In this document: positions 23,059 through 33,387 of the stretch, piece by piece
Layout: each line of letters begins with the position of its first letter
Position numbering within the stretch: the stretch's first letter is position 1
From: Achromobacter pestifer
GTDB lineage: Bacteria; Pseudomonadota; Gammaproteobacteria; Burkholderiales; Burkholderiaceae_B
NCBI RefSeq assembly: GCF_902859625.1
Contig: NZ_CADIJX010000005.1
Coordinates: forward strand, 536,170-600,169
DNA length: 64,000 nt
Reading direction: 5' to 3'
Notes under the pieces: generated by a model
Database searches by the model: none
Seen by the model: the letters and a program-made list of their open reading frames with translations, nothing else
Told to the model about the DNA's origin: nothing
Position numbers and translations under genes: made by a program

Positions 23059-23342
23059 CAGTGATCCCCGCCGGAAGCGTCCGCTTCGGCGCGCTCGTCA
23101 GCCTGGTTCATGACCCGGGCGTACACACCAATGATGATCAGATAGGCAAGCGGCGCGCCATAGGCCGCCATCCAGAACGCGAACGGCCAGCCGATGAAAT
23201 CGAAGCTCAGGCTGCGCGCGAAAAATGCGGGAATGAACGTCACGGCCGCCCAGACGGCAAGCAGCAAGACGATCAGCCGCAGATTGCGGCGCCAGTAGGG
23301 GGTGGGGATGGGCTTGGAGGAAGAAGCGCGGGATTCGGGCAT
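23058..23342 (-). CDS. DUF4212 protein, small subunit of sodium:solute symporter
   Basis: A 94-residue protein with two predicted membrane helices (LIVLLLAVWAAVTFIPAFF and FAFWMAAYGAPLAYLIIIGV). The YWRRNLRLI and FDFIGWPFAFWMAAYGAP segments are characteristic of DUF4212, which is encoded directly upstream of VC_2705-type symporters. It overlaps the large subunit gene by one base, so 1:1 translation is likely. Confidence 0.88.
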   Translation of the reverse strand: MPESRASSSKPIPTPYWRRNLRLIVLLLAVWAAVTFIPAFFARSLSFDFIGWPFAFWMAAYGAPLAYLIIIGVYARVMNQADERAEADASGGDH

Positions 23343-23990
23343 AGCTAGGATGTTCAGACCCTACCTGGATAGCGCGAAACGCTGCGTCTGAAAAGCCCTG
23401 GTGGCGGAAATACAGGCTTTTTATGCGACAACGGCTGGCACTACCTGGTGCCAGCCGTTGTGCGTTTTGCTTTTTTTGAGTACTGCTTTACTTTTTTTAT
23501 GTACCGGTGCCGCCGGTATTTGCCCATGCAGGGCTTTGTCTCCTCACCTGCATGGGAAGAGATTCTGCACCAACTGCGGGAATGCCACACTAGGGGAATG
23601 CCCTAAGACGGAGCATTCATTTACATATTCCATGCACCATGGCAGTGCAATTTGTCTACAAAGTTCTAAATATTGGGATTTTTTGGCGAAAAAGCACGAA
23701 TTGAGCCGCAGTCAACAAGCCAGGCAATCCCGGAATATGACGATCGCCACCGTGCCATGCCCGGATTCGGGCGTCGGCGCAACGGCGCACCAATCGCTGG
23801 CAAATCCCACGCGCCGCCCGCTTTTTTTATAACTCATTTACACCCCCCGCCCCAACGTATACCCCGTTTTTACCCCCTGCTCCGTAACCTGCCGGTGTCC
23901 TGATTGGTCACCTGGCCTGCCCGGCGCGCATCCGCTTTTGTCGCGCAGGTCCATCGTTCGAAGGGAGCGCCGCTCCCGGGAGGAAAAAAC
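23343..23990. other. Intergenic region upstream of kdp with hairpins, no convincing gene
   Basis: About 650 bp between the divergent symporter and kdp operons. It is A+T-rich compared with its surroundings. It holds a terminator-like hairpin (23428-23461), a second perfect inverted repeat (23523-23532 with 23547-23556, CCCATGCAGG arms, 14-nt loop), and a duplicated GGAATGCC near 23580-23605. A frame at 23401-23832 has neither recognisable product nor codon bias. KdpE would be expected to bind somewhere here, but I could not pick out a site. Confidence 0.5.
23428..23477 (+). terminator. Terminator-like hairpin with downstream T tracts
   Basis: A perfect 13-bp stem (ACAACGGCTGGCA / TGCCAGCCGTTGT, 8-nt loop) followed by GCGTTTTGCTTTTTTT. 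It is oriented to stop plus-strand transcription, yet no plus-strand gene precedes it within 2 kb; it could end a small RNA or a transcript antisense to the symporter promoter. Confidence 0.6.
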
Positions 23991-24089
23991 GTGGATGCCC
24001 TCTATATCGCCATCTTTGCCGTCATGGCAGGGCTGGCTGCCGCCCTGCTGCGCTTCTGCGAAGCCCTGTCTACGGGAGAGCCGTCATGA
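23991..24089 (+). CDS. Small membrane protein upstream of kdpF
   Basis: A 32-residue frame starting at GTG, preceded by a strong GGGAGG site 8-13 nt upstream. It encodes a single hydrophobic helix (LYIAIFAVMAGLAAALLRFCEAL) followed by a short polar tail. Its stop overlaps the kdpF start (ATGA). The strong ribosome-binding site and coupling argue that it is translated. Short membrane proteins are often found at the head of kdp operons, but I cannot name this one; a role in Kdp complex assembly or stability is a guess. Confidence 0.6.
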   Translation: MDALYIAIFAVMAGLAAALLRFCEALSTGEPS

Positions 24090-24175
24090 CCTGGCTCTAT
24101 TGGCTTAGCGGCCTGACCGCCGCCCTGCTGTTCGTGTACCTGCTGGTCGCCTTGTTCAAACCGGAGAAATTCTGA
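24086..24175 (+). CDS. kdpF: Kdp complex small subunit KdpF
   Basis: A 29-residue single-helix protein ([20 protein letters not shown] then VALFKPEKF). The FKPEKF ending is the usual KdpF signature. It stabilises the KdpFABC potassium ATPase in the inner membrane. Its stop overlaps the kdpA start (TGATG), and its start overlaps the preceding small ORF, so the whole head of the operon is translationally coupled. Confidence 0.9.
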   Translation: MTWLYWLSGLTAALLFVYLLVALFKPEKF

Positions 24176-25971
24176 TGACCGCCGAATTCGTCGGATTGCT
24201 GGTCCTGTACCTGGCAGTCCTGCTTGCGATCGCTCCCCTGCTCGGGCGCTATATCCGCATTGCCATGGAAAACGGGCAGTCCCGACTGACCACCTGGGGT
24301 CGCCCGCTTGAGCGCGGCATCTACCGGCTGGCGGGCATCGACCCTCAGGCCGAGATGGGATGGAAGCGTTACGCCGTGGCCGTGCTGGCCTTCAACATTC
24401 TTGGCATCGTGGTTGTCTACGGCCTGCAACGGGTCCAGGGCATGCTGCCGCTGAATCCGGCCGGCATGGGCGCGGTCACCCCTGACTCTGCCCTCAATAC
24501 CGCCATCAGCTTCGTCAGCAACACCAACTGGCAAGGCTACGGCGGCGAATCCACGATGAGCTACCTGACGCAGATGCTGGCGCTGACGGTGCAGAACTTC
24601 GTGTCGGCCGCCACCGGCATTGCCGTGCTGTTCGCGCTGATCCGCGGCCTGGCTCGCCACTGTTCCGCCACCGTGGGCAACTTTTGGGCCGACATGGTCC
24701 GCTGCACGCTGTACGTGCTGCTGCCGCTGTCCTTCGTGTTGGCGCTGGCGCTGGTCAGCCAGGGCGTCATCCAGAACTTCAGTCCCTATCAAGATGTGCA
24801 AACGGTCGAAGCCTTGCACTATGACCAGCCGCGCGTGGACGCCCAGGGCCAGCCAGTGCTGGACGCAAAGGGCCAGCCGGTGACTGACCCTGCCGTCACG
24901 TCGACGCAAACGTTGGCGATGGGCCCGGTGGCCTCGCAGGAAGCCATCAAACTGCTGGGCACCAACGGCGGCGGCTTCTTCAACGCCAACTCGGCGCATC
25001 CGTTCGAGAACGCGACACCGCTGGCGAACTTCCTGGAAATGCTGGCCATCCTGGCGATTCCCGCCGCGCTGTGCTTCACCTTCGGTGAGATGGTGGGCAG
25101 CCGGCGCCAAGGCATTGCCATCCTGGCGGCCATGACCGTGTTGTTCGCCGTTTTCGCGCTCAGCACCGCGTACTTTGAGCAGCAGCCCAACCCCATGGCG
25201 GCGCAAACCGGGGTCGACAGTGCCATGACCACGTTCTCGCCTGGCGGCAACATGGAAGGCAAGGAAACACGCTTTGGCATCGCCGCGACATCGCTCTTCG
25301 CCGTCATCACCACGGCCGCATCCTGCGGCGCGGTCAACGGCATGCACGATTCGTTGAATGCCATGGGCGGCCTGTCGCCGATGCTGCTGATGCAATTGGG
25401 TGAAGTCGTCTACGGCGGCGTGGGCTCCGGCCTCTACGGCATGCTGGCCTTTGCCATCCTGGGGGTCTTCATCGCCGGCCTGATGATCGGCCGCACCCCG
25501 GAATACCTGGGCAAGAAGATCGAGGCCTACGACATGAAGATGGTGTCCATCGTCATCCTGGTCACGCCGCTGCTGGTGTTGGGTGGCACCGCGCTGGCCG
25601 TCTCCGTGTCGGCCGGACAGGCGGGTGTGCTGAATCCCGGCATCCACGGTTTCTCGGAAATTCTGTACGCGCTCTCATCGGCCGCCAACAACAACGGCAG
25701 CGCGTTTGCCGGGCTATCTGCCAACACGCCCTTCTACAACGTGTTGCTGGGCATCGCGATGTGGTTCGGCCGCTTCGCCGTGATCATCGCCGTGCTGGCA
25801 ATGGCCGGGTCGCTGGCGGCCAAGCGCCGTCTGCCCGCCGGCCCCGGCAGCATGCCCACGACCGGCCCCCTCTTCGTGGTGCTGCTGATCGGCGCCGTGC
25901 TGCTGGTGGGCGCCCTGACATATGTGCCCGCGCTGGCCTTGGGCCCGGTCGCGGAACACCTGCAACCCTGA
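24175..25971 (+). CDS. kdpA: Potassium-transporting ATPase subunit KdpA
   Basis: Potassium-selective channel-like subunit, 598 residues, with about ten membrane helices. Selectivity-filter-like segments are seen in [52 protein letters not shown] and [14 protein letters not shown]. Potassium passes through KdpA into a tunnel leading to the P-type subunit KdpB. The start overlaps kdpF by one base and kdpB begins 23 nt after the stop. Confidence 0.98.
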   Translation: MTAEFVGLLVLYLAVLLAIAPLLGRYIRIAMENGQSRLTTWGRPLERGIYRLAGIDPQAEMGWKRYAVAVLAFNILGIVVVYGLQRVQGMLPLNPAGMGAVTPDSALNTAISFVSNTNWQGYGGESTMSYLTQMLALTVQNFVSAATGIAVLFALIRGLARHCSATVGNFWADMVRCTLYVLLPLSFVLALALVSQGVIQNFSPYQDVQTVEALHYDQPRVDAQGQPVLDAKGQPVTDPAVTSTQTLAMGPVASQEAIKLLGTNGGGFFNANSAHPFENATPLANFLEMLAILAIPAALCFTFGEMVGSRRQGIAILAAMTVLFAVFALSTAYFEQQPNPMAAQTGVDSAMTTFSPGGNMEGKETRFGIAATSLFAVITTAASCGAVNGMHDSLNAMGGLSPMLLMQLGEVVYGGVGSGLYGMLAFAILGVFIAGLMIGRTPEYLGKKIEAYDMKMVSIVILVTPLLVLGGTALAVSVSAGQAGVLNPGIHGFSEILYALSSAANNNGSAFAGLSANTPFYNVLLGIAMWFGRFAVIIAVLAMAGSLAAKRRLPAGPGSMPTTGPLFVVLLIGAVLLVGALTYVPALALGPVAEHLQP

Positions 25972-25993
25972 ATGCAACAGGCTAGGAAAGAAA

Positions 25994-28153
25994 ATGGCCA
26001 AGATTGAAATGCCAACATCCAGCGCAGGCGGCGGTGCCGCCCGCGCCCCCGCGGCTAGCGTGCAAGACCGTCCTTTCGGCATGTGGTCGCGATCGCTGGT
26101 CGGACCCGCCGTCCTGGACAGCCTGCGCAAGTTGTCGCCCGCCGCCCAACTGAAGAACCCCGTGATGTTCGTGGTCTACGTCGGCAGCATCCTGACGACC
26201 CTGCTATGGGTCATGGCCCTGCGGGGACAGGCCGAGGCCCCCGCGGGCTTCATCCTGGCCATCTCCGTATGGTTGTGGTTCACCGTGCTGTTCGCCAACT
26301 TCGCCGAAGCGCTGGCCGAAGGCCGCGGTAAACAACAAGCGGCAACCTTGCGCGGCCTGCGCACCACCATCAACGCCCGCCTGTTGAAGAATTTCCGCGA
26401 GGCTGACGTCCGCGACGCACAGCCCGGACAATGGCGTGATCAAGCGGTCAGCCAGCCCTCTGGACGACTGCGCCGCGACGACGTCGTGCTGATCGAAGCG
26501 GGTGAGACCATCCCCGGCGACGGCCAGGTGATCGCCGGCGTGGCCTCGGTGGACGAAAGCGCCATCACGGGAGAATCCGCCCCCGTCATCCGCGAATCCG
26601 GTGGCGATTTCTCGTCCGTCACCGGCGGCACGCGAGTGCTGTCCGACTGGATCTTCGTGCGCATCGCCGCCGACCCCGGCGAGAGCTTCCTGGACCGCAT
26701 GATTGCCATGGTGGAAGGCGCCAAGCGCCAGAAGACGCCGAACGAACTGGCGCTGACCATCCTGCTGGTCGGTCTGACCGTGGTGTTCCTGCTGGTGGTC
26801 GTGACGCTGATGCCGTTCTCGATCTATGCGGTCAGCGCGGCCGGTGGCGGCGCGGCAGTCACCGTGACGGTGCTGGTGGCGCTGCTGGTCTGCCTGATCC
26901 CCACCACCATCGGCGGCCTGCTGTCGGCCATCGGCGTGGCAGGCATGAGCCGCATGATGAGCGCCAACGTCATCGCCACGTCCGGCCGGGCGGTGGAAGC
27001 CGCGGGCGACGTCGATGTGCTGCTGCTGGACAAGACTGGCACCATCACCTTCGGCAATCGCCAGGCCTCGACCTTCCTGCCCGCACCGGGCGTGTCCCCG
27101 CGCGAATTGGCCGACGCCGCCCGCCTGGCCTCCCTGGCCGACGAAACCCCCGAAGGCCGCAGCATCGTGGCCCTGGCCGACAAGACGCTGCATGCCCCCG
27201 CCGCCCACATGGCTGCCGTTGAATTCATGCCGTTCACGGCGCAGTCCCGCATGAGTGGCGTGAACCTGGGCGACCGCATGATCCGCAAGGGCGCGGTGGA
27301 CGCGATTCAGGCCTGGCTTGCCGCGCAAGACGCGACGGTGCCGGACCCGGTCGTGCGCCTGGCCGAAGACGTGGCCCGTCGCGGCAGCACGCCGCTGATG
27401 GTCAGCGACGGCAATCGCGCGCTGGGCGTGGTGGAGCTGAAGGACATCGTCAAACCCGGCATTCAGTCGCGTTTTGCCGAGTTGCGCCGCATGGGCATCA
27501 AGACGGTGATGATCACGGGCGACAACAAACTCACCGCAGCCTCCATTGCGGCTGAAGCCGGCGTGGACGATTTCCTGGCGGAAGCCACGCCCGAGGCCAA
27601 GCTGAAGCTGATCCGCGCCTATCAGGCCGAAGGCCGGCTGGTGGCGATGACGGGCGACGGCACCAACGATGCTCCCGCGCTGGCGCAGGCCGACGTGGCG
27701 GTGGCGATGAACTCGGGCACGCAGGCCGCGAAAGAGGCCGGCAACATGGTGGACCTGGACTCCAACCCGACCAAGCTCATCGAGATCGTCGAGATCGGCA
27801 AGCAGATGCTGATGACCCGCGGCGCACTGACCACGTTCAGCGTGGCCAACGATGTGGCCAAGTACTTCGCCATCATCCCCGCCGCCTTCGCCACGGTCTA
27901 CCCGCAGCTCAACGTGCTGAACATCATGGATCTGACCACGCCGGCCTCGGCCATTCTGTCGGCCGTGATCTTCAACGCGCTGATCATCGTCGTGCTGATC
28001 CCGCTGGCGCTAAAAGGCGTGCGCTACCGGGCGCTGGGCGCCTCGGTGCTGCTGCGCCGCAACCTGCTCATCTACGGCCTGGGTGGCCTGCTGGTGCCGT
28101 TCGTGGGCATCAAGCTGGTCGACATGGTGCTGGCGGCACTGGGCTGGGTCTAA
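25994..28153 (+). CDS. kdpB: Potassium-transporting P-type ATPase subunit KdpB
   Basis: Catalytic P-type ATPase subunit, 719 residues. The phosphorylated aspartate is D346 in [13 protein letters not shown]; the actuator motif appears as [19 protein letters not shown], and the hinge as [24 protein letters not shown]. The KdpB serine that inhibits the pump when phosphorylated lies in the conserved TGES motif, present here. ATG 25994 is preceded by AGGAAAG. The earlier part of the open frame overlaps kdpA and is not used. Confidence 0.98.
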   Translation: MAKIEMPTSSAGGGAARAPAASVQDRPFGMWSRSLVGPAVLDSLRKLSPAAQLKNPVMFVVYVGSILTTLLWVMALRGQAEAPAGFILAISVWLWFTVLFANFAEALAEGRGKQQAATLRGLRTTINARLLKNFREADVRDAQPGQWRDQAVSQPSGRLRRDDVVLIEAGETIPGDGQVIAGVASVDESAITGESAPVIRESGGDFSSVTGGTRVLSDWIFVRIAADPGESFLDRMIAMVEGAKRQKTPNELALTILLVGLTVVFLLVVVTLMPFSIYAVSAAGGGAAVTVTVLVALLVCLIPTTIGGLLSAIGVAGMSRMMSANVIATSGRAVEAAGDVDVLLLDKTGTITFGNRQASTFLPAPGVSPRELADAARLASLADETPEGRSIVALADKTLHAPAAHMAAVEFMPFTAQSRMSGVNLGDRMIRKGAVDAIQAWLAAQDATVPDPVVRLAEDVARRGSTPLMVSDGNRALGVVELKDIVKPGIQSRFAELRRMGIKTVMITGDNKLTAASIAAEAGVDDFLAEATPEAKLKLIRAYQAEGRLVAMTGDGTNDAPALAQADVAVAMNSGTQAAKEAGNMVDLDSNPTKLIEIVEIGKQMLMTRGALTTFSVANDVAKYFAIIPAAFATVYPQLNVLNIMDLTTPASAILSAVIFNALIIVVLIPLALKGVRYRALGASVLLRRNLLIYGLGGLLVPFVGIKLVDMVLAALGWV

Positions 28154-28197
28154 GGCCCGCCCGTCCGATCCCGCCCGACACAAGCAAGGAATTCATC

Positions 28198-28818
28198 ATG
28201 AAACACGCAACACAAACCGCTCCCGCCCTGCCCCGCCAAGGCGGCATCCTGCGCCCGGCGCTGGTCGTCTTCGCCGCCTTGTCCCTGGTGACGGGGCTGG
28301 CCTATCCCTTCCTGACGCGCGGCGTGGCCGCCGCCGTGTTCCCGCACGAAGCGGCGGGCTCGCTGATCAAGCAGGGCGACAAGGTCGTTGGCTCGGCATT
28401 GATCGGCCAGTCCTTCACGTCGCCGCAGTACTTCTGGAGCCGCCCCTCGGCCACTGCGCCGATGCCGTACAACGCGGCGGCCTCGGGTGGGTCAAACCTG
28501 GGCCCGCGCAATCCCGCGCTGGCCGAAGCCATCCAGACGCGCATCGCGGCACTGAAGGCAGCGGACCCTGAGAACCCCACGCCGGTGCCGGTGGATCTGA
28601 TCACCACATCCGGCAGCGGACTGGACCCCCACATCAGTCCGGCAGCCGCGGCCTACCAGGCGGCACGCGTGGCACGTGCGCGGCACCTGCCGCGCGAACA
28701 GGTCGACGCCTTGATCCAGGCCAACACCGAAAAGCCGTGGCTGGCGGTGTTGGGGGACCCGGTCGTCAACGTGTTGATGCTGAATCTGGCGCTGGATCAG
28801 TTGCCCCCGGCGCGCTGA
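28198..28818 (+). CDS. kdpC: Potassium-transporting ATPase subunit KdpC
   Basis: A 206-residue subunit with one N-terminal membrane helix ([21 protein letters not shown]) and a periplasmic domain. Family motifs include [18 protein letters not shown] and [14 protein letters not shown]. It assists potassium capture by KdpA. AAGGAATT precedes the ATG. kdpD starts 51 nt after its stop. Confidence 0.97.
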   Translation: MKHATQTAPALPRQGGILRPALVVFAALSLVTGLAYPFLTRGVAAAVFPHEAAGSLIKQGDKVVGSALIGQSFTSPQYFWSRPSATAPMPYNAAASGGSNLGPRNPALAEAIQTRIAALKAADPENPTPVPVDLITTSGSGLDPHISPAAAAYQAARVARARHLPREQVDALIQANTEKPWLAVLGDPVVNVLMLNLALDQLPPAR

Positions 28819-28869
28819 TGACGCAGCGTATAGTATTGCCAGCCTTCCCCTTCCTCCACTTGCGCGTTC

Positions 28870-31656
28870 ATGGCTGATATCGCTGGCGAGCGTCCCGATC
28901 CCGACGCGCTCTTGAAGACCTTGGACGAAGCCGCGCGCCAGGCGGTGCGCGGCAAGCTGCGCGTGTACTTCGGATCGTCCGCCGGCGTCGGCAAGACCTA
29001 CGCCATGCTGGTTGCCGCCCGCGCGCAAGCCGCGCAAGGCGACAGTGTGCTGGCCGGCATCGTCGAAACCCATGGCCGCCGCGAGACCGCCAGCCTGTTG
29101 GAAGGCCTGGCGGTCCTGCCGCTGAAGGAAGTGGCGTACCGCGGGCATGTCCTGAAGGAATTCGATCTGGATGGCACGCTGGCGGCGCGGCCGGGCCTGG
29201 TGCTGGTGGATGAACTGGCGCACTCCAACGCGCCCGGATCGCGCCATGCCAAGCGCTGGCAGGACATCCAGGAACTGCTGTCGGCGGGCATCGACGTCTG
29301 GACCACGTTGAACGTGCAGCATCTGGACAGCCTGAACGAGGCGGTCAGCAGCATCACCGGCGTGCGTGTCTGGGAAACGGTGCCCGACGAGGTCTTCGAT
29401 GCCGCCGATGAAGTCATTCTGGTGGACTTGTCGGCAGACGAACTATTGCGGCGCTTGAAGGAAGGCAAGGTCTACCTGCCTGAACAGGCCCGCCACGCCA
29501 CACGCAATTTCTTCCGCAAGGGAAATTTGATCGCCTTGCGCGAACTGGCGCTGCGCCGCACCGCCGACCACGTGGACGACGACGTTCAGGCTTATCGCCG
29601 CGACCGCGCGATTGAACCCGTCTGGCGCACACGCGAAGCGGTGGTCGCCTGCATCGGCCCGGGCATGGATGCCGAACACGTGATCCGCAGCGCCCACCGG
29701 CTCAGCCAGCAATTGGAATGCGACCTGCATGTCGTCACCATCGACACGCCTCGCGCCGCGCCCACGCCACCGGCGGAACAAGACCGCATGCAGCGCAGCC
29801 TGGCCTTGGCCGATTCGCTGGGCGCCCGCACGGAAACGCTGGCCGGCGGCGACATGGTCGATGCCGTGGTGCGCTACGTGCGCCGCCACAACATCACCAA
29901 GGCCATCGTCGGCCGTACGGGGGCCACCGGCCTGCAACGACTGCGCCTGTCCGTATCGGCCTTGCTGACGGTGGCCATCACGCCGGGCTGGCTATGGCGC
30001 CGGCATAGCTTTGCGGACATGCTGGCCGCAGGTTGCCCCGAGATCGACATCATCCGCCTGGGCGCGTCACCCCTGCCCGCCAGCGCCGCCCCCGGCCGCG
30101 ACCCGCTCACGCTGGGACGCCGCGCGGGCCAAGGCGCCGACGAACGCAATGCCCGGCCGCTGATCGGCTACGCCTGGGCATTGTGCTATTGCGCGGCGGC
30201 AACCGGCTTATCGATGCTGGCTTTCCCCGTACTGCACCAGACCAACATCGTCATGTTGTTCCTGCTGGCGGTGGTTGCGGTGGCGTTGCGGCATGGACGC
30301 GGGCCCGCCGCGCTGGCCTCTGTCGTCAGCGTGGCGTTATTCGACTTTTTCTTCGTGCAGCCGCTGGCCTCGTTCGCCGTGTCGGACGTGCAATACCTGC
30401 TGACCTTTGGCGTGCTGCTATCCGTGGGCCTGCTGATCGGCCAACTGACGGCCGGGCTGCGTCTGCAAGCCCAGGTCTCGGTCAAGCGCGAAGCCGACGC
30501 ACGCAGCCTGTATGAATTCGCCCGCGAACTGTCGTCGGCGTTGCTACCCGAGCAGATCGTGGCCTTGGCCAGCGCGTTCGTGCATGCCACCTTCGGCTCG
30601 CGCTGCGCACTCTACATCCTGGGCCTGGACGACAGGCTGAAACTGGCCTCGCCCGCCGCCGACGACATGCCGCCGCTGGAATCGGCGCTTGCCCAATGGG
30701 TCTATGACCACGGTCAGCCCGCCGGCGCGGGCACCGCCACGCTGTCCAACAGCGAACTGCTGTACCTGCCGTTGAAGGCCCCCATGCGCACGCGCGGCGT
30801 GCTGGCGCTGGCCGCGCCACGCCGCACTCTCTTCAGCCACCCGGATTCCCGCCGCCAGATCGAGGCCTACGCCACGCTGATCGCCATCGCGTTGGAACGG
30901 CTGCATTACGTGGAAGTGGCGCAGCAGGCACTGGTCAGCATGGAATCAGAGCGGCTGCGCAACTCGCTGCTGGCCGCTGTGTCGCACGATCTGCGCACGC
31001 CGCTGACCAGCCTGATCGGCATGACCGACACCTTGACGCGCCAGCAGTCCGCGCTGCCCCCCGACGTGCAGGACACCATCCACGCCATGCGCGATCAGGC
31101 ACAACGCATGCATGCGCTGGTCGTGAATCTGCTGGACATGGCACGCCTGCAAAGCCGCGACACCCCGCTGCGCCTGGAATGGCAGTCCATCGAAGAACTG
31201 GTGGGCGCATCCCTGGCGGCCATGCGTGAAGCCCTGGCCGCACACCGCGTCACCGTGGCCAGCTTGTCGCAATTGCCGCTGGTGGAATGTGATGGGGTGC
31301 TGATCGAACGTGTGCTTTGCAACCTGCTGGAGAACGCCGCCAAGTACACGCCGCCGGGCAGCACGCTGCATCTGCATGCCGCCGTCCATGGCGATGAACT
31401 GCGCGTGGCGGTCAGCGACAATGGCCCCGGCGTTGCTCCAGGCGCCGAACGCCGCATCTTCGAGAAATTCACGCGCGGCGAACGCGAATCGGCCACCCCG
31501 GGCGTCGGTCTGGGTCTGGCGGTTTGCGAAGCCATCATCTCGGCCCATCACGGCCGAATCTGGGTCGAACACACGCCGGGGCTTGCCTCCGGCGCGCAAT
31601 TCGTCTTCAGCCTGCCGCTGGGCACGCCGCCCGCGATCCAACCCGAAACCCTCTGA
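28870..31656 (+). CDS. kdpD: Sensor histidine kinase KdpD
   Basis: Inner-membrane sensor of 928 residues controlling kdp. In order: the N-terminal KdpD domain with Walker A GSSAGVGKTYAML near residues 37-49, then a universal-stress-like domain (roughly 250-370) with GRTGATGLQRLR, four membrane helices (about 430-530), a GAF domain, and a histidine kinase core with the phosphorylated H706 in AAVSHDLRTPLTSL. The catalytic domain has NLLENAAKYTPPG (N-box), SDNGPGV and GVGLGLAVCEAI. It responds to low potassium or high ionic strength and phosphorylates KdpE, encoded 12 nt downstream. Confidence 0.98.
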   Translation: MADIAGERPDPDALLKTLDEAARQAVRGKLRVYFGSSAGVGKTYAMLVAARAQAAQGDSVLAGIVETHGRRETASLLEGLAVLPLKEVAYRGHVLKEFDLDGTLAARPGLVLVDELAHSNAPGSRHAKRWQDIQELLSAGIDVWTTLNVQHLDSLNEAVSSITGVRVWETVPDEVFDAADEVILVDLSADELLRRLKEGKVYLPEQARHATRNFFRKGNLIALRELALRRTADHVDDDVQAYRRDRAIEPVWRTREAVVACIGPGMDAEHVIRSAHRLSQQLECDLHVVTIDTPRAAPTPPAEQDRMQRSLALADSLGARTETLAGGDMVDAVVRYVRRHNITKAIVGRTGATGLQRLRLSVSALLTVAITPGWLWRRHSFADMLAAGCPEIDIIRLGASPLPASAAPGRDPLTLGRRAGQGADERNARPLIGYAWALCYCAAATGLSMLAFPVLHQTNIVMLFLLAVVAVALRHGRGPAALASVVSVALFDFFFVQPLASFAVSDVQYLLTFGVLLSVGLLIGQLTAGLRLQAQVSVKREADARSLYEFARELSSALLPEQIVALASAFVHATFGSRCALYILGLDDRLKLASPAADDMPPLESALAQWVYDHGQPAGAGTATLSNSELLYLPLKAPMRTRGVLALAAPRRTLFSHPDSRRQIEAYATLIAIALERLHYVEVAQQALVSMESERLRNSLLAAVSHDLRTPLTSLIGMTDTLTRQQSALPPDVQDTIHAMRDQAQRMHALVVNLLDMARLQSRDTPLRLEWQSIEELVGASLAAMREALAAHRVTVASLSQLPLVECDGVLIERVLCNLLENAAKYTPPGSTLHLHAAVHGDELRVAVSDNGPGVAPGAERRIFEKFTRGERESATPGVGLGLAVCEAIISAHHGRIWVEHTPGLASGAQFVFSLPLGTPPAIQPETL

Positions 31657-31668
31657 CCGGCATTGCGC

Positions 31669-32361
31669 ATGTTTGATTACCAACCCACCGTCCTGATCAT
31701 TGAAGACGATGCCAACATCCGGCGCTTCGTTCGCCAGGCCTTGGAAAGCGAAGGGTGTGCCGTACACGAAGCCGATACCGTCAAACGCGGCCTGATCGAG
31801 GCCGGCACCCGCCAGCCCGACGCCATCGTGCTGGACCTGGGCCTGCCCGATGAAGACGGCATGACCCTGATCCGCGAACTGCGCGGCTGGACTGAAGTGC
31901 CCGTGCTGGTGCTGTCCGCCCGCAGCGCCGAAGCAGACAAAGTGGCCGCGCTGGATGCCGGCGCCGACGATTATCTGACCAAGCCCTTCGGGGTCAGCGA
32001 ATTGCTGGCCCGGCTGCGCGTACTGCTGCGTCGTCATGCGCGGGGCGGCGCGGGCAGCGCGGCCGAGATCGTCTTCGGCGACGTGCGTGTCGATTTCGCC
32101 AAGCGCGTGGTCGAACGCGACGGCCAACATGTGCACCTGACCGCCATGGAATATCGGCTGCTTGCCGCGCTCTTGGCGCACCGCGGCAAGGTCATGACGC
32201 ACCGCGAATTGCTGCGCGAAGTCTGGGGCCCCTCGCATGTCGAAAGCAACCACTACCTGCGCATCTACATGGGCCACTTGCGACAGAAGCTCGAAGCCGA
32301 TCCCGCCCAGCCCGTCTACCTGCTGACCGAGATCGGCGTCGGCTACCGCTTCGCGGGCTAG
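31669..32361 (+). CDS. kdpE: Response regulator KdpE
   Basis: OmpR/PhoB-type regulator, 230 residues. The receiver domain has the acidic pocket E12-D13-D14, phosphoacceptor D56 in IVLDLGLPDEDG, and the conserved lysine in YLTKPFGVSEL. The winged-helix domain follows (LTAMEYRLLAALLAHRGKVM, then VESNHYLRIYMGHLRQKLE), ending in TEIGVGYRF. The ATG at 31669 is preferred to a TTG two codons earlier. It activates kdpFABC when phosphorylated by KdpD. Confidence 0.97.
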   Translation: MFDYQPTVLIIEDDANIRRFVRQALESEGCAVHEADTVKRGLIEAGTRQPDAIVLDLGLPDEDGMTLIRELRGWTEVPVLVLSARSAEADKVAALDAGADDYLTKPFGVSELLARLRVLLRRHARGGAGSAAEIVFGDVRVDFAKRVVERDGQHVHLTAMEYRLLAALLAHRGKVMTHRELLREVWGPSHVESNHYLRIYMGHLRQKLEADPAQPVYLLTEIGVGYRFAG

Positions 32362-32376
32362 AGCCAGGGCCAGCAC

Positions 32377-32398
32377 GCCGCATTGATGCGGCCTTTAT
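32377..32398 (+). terminator. Possible weak terminator after kdpE
   Basis: GCCGCATTGATGCGGC can fold into a 6-bp stem followed by CTTTAT, 16 nt after the kdpE stop. The T tract is short. Confidence 0.35.
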
Positions 32399-32476
32399 GC
32401 GGAACAGGCGAGTCTTGTCTCGCGCTTTATGCCGATCCTCCTATTGTTGCGATCCCGATGAACAACAGGAGCATTC

Positions 32477-33244
32477 ATGTCCCGCAACACCCTGGCCGCG
32501 CTTGCGCTGCTATCCCTTGGCGCGACGGCGCAGGCCAACCAGGCCCCCGCCGCTGACACACCCTCGGTCGCGTCCGACTACACCCTGACCGCCAACGTCA
32601 CGCTGGCCAGCCAATACCGCTATCGCGGCCTGATGCAGTCGAACAACCAACCTGCAATCCAGGGCGGCTTCGACCTGGCTCACGCCAGCGGTTTCTATCT
32701 GGGCAATTGGAACTCCAGCATCAGCTGGCTCGGCGACAGCAACCGTGATGTCTCGGCCCCCGTGGAAATGGATTTCTACGGCGGCTACAAAGGTAGCCTG
32801 ACACAAGACGTGCCCGTGGACGTGGGCGTCTTGCAGTACTACTACCCCGGCGACTACCCCTCCGGCTACACCAGCCCGGACACCACCGAGCTCTACGCCG
32901 GCATCGGCTATGGCCCGGTGATGTTCAAGTACTCCATCGCCATGACCAATCTGTTCGGCTTCGCCGACAGCAAATACAGCCAGTACTTCGACCTGTCGGG
33001 CAACTTCGACACGGGCGTCTGGGGCCTGACCGTCAACGCCCACATCGGCCATCAACAGGTCCGCAACGTCGGCGACGGCTCTTATACGGACTGGAAACTG
33101 GGGCTGACCAAGGACTTCGGGCAGGGCCTGTCGGTATCGGTGGCCTATCTGGACACCAACGCGGATCACAACGTCTACACCAATACGCGCGGACGCGACA
33201 TGGGCCGCGCGACCGGCCTGCTGTCAGTGACCAAGGCATTCTGA
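32477..33244 (+). CDS. TorF-family putative porin
   Basis: Outer-membrane beta-barrel protein of 255 residues. A signal peptide (LAALALLSLGATAQA-NQ) precedes strand-rich sequence with alternating hydrophobic residues. The opening VTLASQYRYRGLMQSNNQPAIQ is the hallmark of the TIGR02001/TorF porin-like family, and the protein ends with a terminal phenylalanine (SVTKAF), as outer-membrane barrels do. Its substrate is unknown. It begins 115 nt after kdpE with its own ribosome-binding site (ACAGGAG), so it may be a separate unit. Confidence 0.82.
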   Translation: MSRNTLAALALLSLGATAQANQAPAADTPSVASDYTLTANVTLASQYRYRGLMQSNNQPAIQGGFDLAHASGFYLGNWNSSISWLGDSNRDVSAPVEMDFYGGYKGSLTQDVPVDVGVLQYYYPGDYPSGYTSPDTTELYAGIGYGPVMFKYSIAMTNLFGFADSKYSQYFDLSGNFDTGVWGLTVNAHIGHQQVRNVGDGSYTDWKLGLTKDFGQGLSVSVAYLDTNADHNVYTNTRGRDMGRATGLLSVTKAF

Positions 33245-33387
33245 GCGCCCGGGCGTTGATGCGTTTTTTACGCGCCGCGCCCGCTTTTATCGGCAGGTTT
33301 TACGGCGCCGTTTCTATAGTGGAATCGTCATCAACCAACCGGAACCACGGATCGCGCCAAGCGGCGCCTCCGTCCCGCCCCACCGCC

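Noticed and set aside
23401..23832. Possible 143-residue gene in the kdp upstream region
   Set aside because: It runs through a terminator hairpin, has poor codon use and no recognisable product.
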